In this document: in pieces, positions 4,342 through 5,689 of the stretch
Position numbering within the stretch: the first letter of the stretch is position 1
Layout of the letters: each line of letters opens with the position of its first letter
DNA from: Chloroflexota bacterium
GTDB taxonomy: Bacteria; Chloroflexota; Anaerolineae; 4572-78
Assembly: GCA_024278725.1 (NCBI GenBank)
Contig: JAJRSQ010000227.1
Coordinates: 1 to 5,689, forward strand
Length of the DNA: 5,689 nucleotides
Direction: 5' to 3'
The notes under the pieces: generated by a model
Database searches by the model: none
What the model saw: the letters and a program-made list of their open reading frames with translations, nothing else
Told to the model about the DNA's origin: nothing
Program-made: the position numbers and the translations under genes

Positions 4342-5689
4342 CCCTTACCGCGTCGCCGAGCAGGTAGGCTTTGACGGCAGGGGCGTAAAAAAGCGCAATC
4401 ACGCCGTTGTAGCTTTTCACCCCTTTTGCGGTCAGACTCAGACACTCGCCGTGATATGCCATCAATCCGTTTTCCAGCACGAATGCCACCTCCGCCGGAA
4501 AAAATTCTTCCAGCGACACCCCGAATTTTTCCGCAAAATAATGTCGGTTGATTTCTCCGAAATAAAATGACACGGCGATGAATTTTGCCGCACTGACCGC
4601 GCGGGGCATATCGTACATGTCTTGCACGGGGATTTGCCCCGCCCGCACAGATTTTTCGTATGGCGCAATAGTTTTTGATGCCGCGCCGCGGTTATATGCC
4701 AGCGTGTGCCGGGTGAGCGATTGCGCCCCCAGCCCCAAACCCAGATAGGGCGTGCCGCGCACCACCCGGCGGCTGAGATAATCGCTGCACCCGTCATCGC
4801 CGGGGATGCGGCTGAAGGTGTTTTTTCCCCGTCCGGCGGCGTACCCGGCATTGTTCAGCAGTTGATGGGCGACGGTGTACATTTGGGTGACGGTAGATTT
4901 TTCCACCTGCGCGGCTTGGGCTGCCACTTGTGTATTTTTGTAGCGCATTCGGTACAGAGTGATATATTCTGCGCCCAGTTCCAGCGACTTTTCCACGCTG
5001 TCGCGCCAATCCGCCACCGATTGCCCCGCGAAACCATACATCAAATCAATGTTGAACCGCTCAAATCCGGCGCGGCGAATGTTCTCCACCGCTTTCAATA
5101 ACCCGTCGAAGCCGCGATACTGCCGCCCCAGTTTTTTCGCCAGCGCGAGCTGGGTCACCTGTACCCCCATGCTGATGCGCTCAATGCCCATCCGACGGAA
5201 GGCGGCGATTTTTTCCGGCTGTTCCGCCGCGATGCGGGGGGTGGTTTCGATACTGACGCCCATGCCGGGGGCAAAGCGGAAGTTGTCGCGCACGGCGGTC
5301 ATCAGGCGTTCCAGATTGCGCACGCCGGCGAAAGCGGGTGTCCCGCCGCCGATGTCGAAGCCGGTTAAATTTTTATTGCGCGTAACCAACAAACTCCCAT
5401 AAAAACCCAACTCACTCACAAGCAGGTCGAAATAGCGATTTTCCCATTCGGCATTGGTCATCGGATTAATGACGGTGTATTCGCAAAAGTTGCACCGCTG
5501 CTGACAGAAGGGGATATGGACGTACAACCCCATTTCGCGCACGCCCTCCCACGCGGCGACGGCGGTGCGCTCGAAATCGGCGCGGCGCACACGGTAGGGC
5601 TTCATCGTCACATTGTGGTTGATGGGGTAGGCAGTGTTGGCGATGTGATGGTGGCGCAATCCGGCGTCGAACACGGTTTTCGGGTGATA
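4334..5689 (-). CDS. HemN-like radical SAM protein (coproporphyrinogen III oxidase family), 5' partial
   Basis: Member of the HemN/HemW-like radical SAM family. Counting from a GTG at 5674, the iron-sulfur motif is CQQRCNFC (C57, C61, C64) within LYVHIPFC. It is followed by FDIGGGTP (106-113), an E-T-T-P element (143-146), ISMGVQ (167-172) and FNIDLMYGFAGQ (207-218), all hallmarks of this family, plus a HemN-type C-terminal region ending at TAA (4334-4336). The 446 residues are near full length. The frame is open to the window edge and the extra codons read as normal protein (Y-H-P-K-T), with no Shine-Dalgarno before the GTG, so the start is likely outside. Family members include oxygen-independent coproporphyrinogen dehydrogenase, the heme chaperone HemW and enzymes unrelated to heme. 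The residue after the last motif cysteine pairing (C-E-Y-T) and the partner radical SAM gene downstream argue against assigning heme synthesis. Confidence 0.88.
   Translation of the reverse strand, partial: YHPKTVFDAGLRHHHIANTAYPINHNVTMKPYRVRRADFERTAVAAWEGVREMGLYVHIPFCQQRCNFCEYTVINPMTNAEWENRYFDLLVSELGFYGSLLVTRNKNLTGFDIGGGTPAFAGVRNLERLMTAVRDNFRFAPGMGVSIETTPRIAAEQPEKIAAFRRMGIERISMGVQVTQLALAKKLGRQYRGFDGLLKAVENIRRAGFERFNIDLMYGFAGQSVADWRDSVEKSLELGAEYITLYRMRYKNTQVAAQAAQVEKSTVTQMYTVAHQLLNNAGYAAGRGKNTFSRIPGDDGCSDYLSRRVVRGTPYLGLGLGAQSLTRHTLAYNRGAASKTIAPYEKSVRAGQIPVQDMYDMPRAVSAAKFIAVSFYFGEINRHYFAEKFGVSLEEFFPAEVAFVLENGLMAYHGECLSLTAKGVKSYNGVIALFYAPAVKAYLLGDAVRVA

Noticed and set aside
4706..5402. Plus-strand open frames opposite the HemN-like gene
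   Set aside because: Antisense shadows in GC-rich coding DNA; the minus-strand frame has complete family motifs.
1..5689. CRISPR array, tRNA or rRNA genes
   Set aside because: No regularly spaced identical repeats with unique spacers and no tRNA- or rRNA-like sequence were seen on either strand.

Overview
The window reads as bacterial chromosome with a patchy accessory segment in the middle. Gene style, palindromic intergenic repeats and degenerate heptamer repeats suggest an environmental bacterium, perhaps Chloroflexota (Anaerolineae-like). That placement is a guess from the look of the proteins and repeats; no rRNA or taxonomic marker is present.

Layout: (1) bases 2-1447 (+) encode most of a Wzx/MATE-like polysaccharide flippase whose 5' end lies outside the window. 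(2) 1448-1755 holds no complete gene. It has a nested inverted repeat, a short minus-strand fragment ending in a G-D-Y-L-L tail, and an AT-rich block bounded by a 12-bp inverted repeat just before the next gene. (3) 1756-2433 (+) encodes a 225-residue protein I do not recognise, with a strong ribosome binding site and a clear intrinsic terminator at 2501-2535. (4) 2434-2845 carries a second minus-strand tail fragment, split by a 188-bp MITE-like element with 14-bp terminal inverted repeats and an internal 30-bp perfect palindrome. (5) 2846-3497 (+) is a two-gene, AT-richer module: a PIN-domain ribonuclease (VapC-like) followed by a small overlapping gene that is the likely antitoxin. (6) 3479-4303 (-) is a radical SAM protein and 4334-5689 (-) a HemN-like radical SAM protein, probably one operon read from the right edge leftward.

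The most striking structure is that the last ~17 codons of the radical SAM gene (NLFSDGTISGEYLLAGE) occur again at 2558-2814, and a more diverged relative lies at 1484-1591, all on the minus strand. The unknown gene and the PIN module each lie between successive tail copies. Two of the copies share a 41-bp direct repeat with one mismatch, and similarity stops at the same GAA codon in both. This would fit stepwise insertion of small cargo modules at the 3' end of a radical SAM gene, or decay of tandem radical SAM paralogues with later insertions. The flippase and the two radical SAM enzymes could belong to a surface-polysaccharide or small-molecule locus, but nothing here proves a shared pathway.
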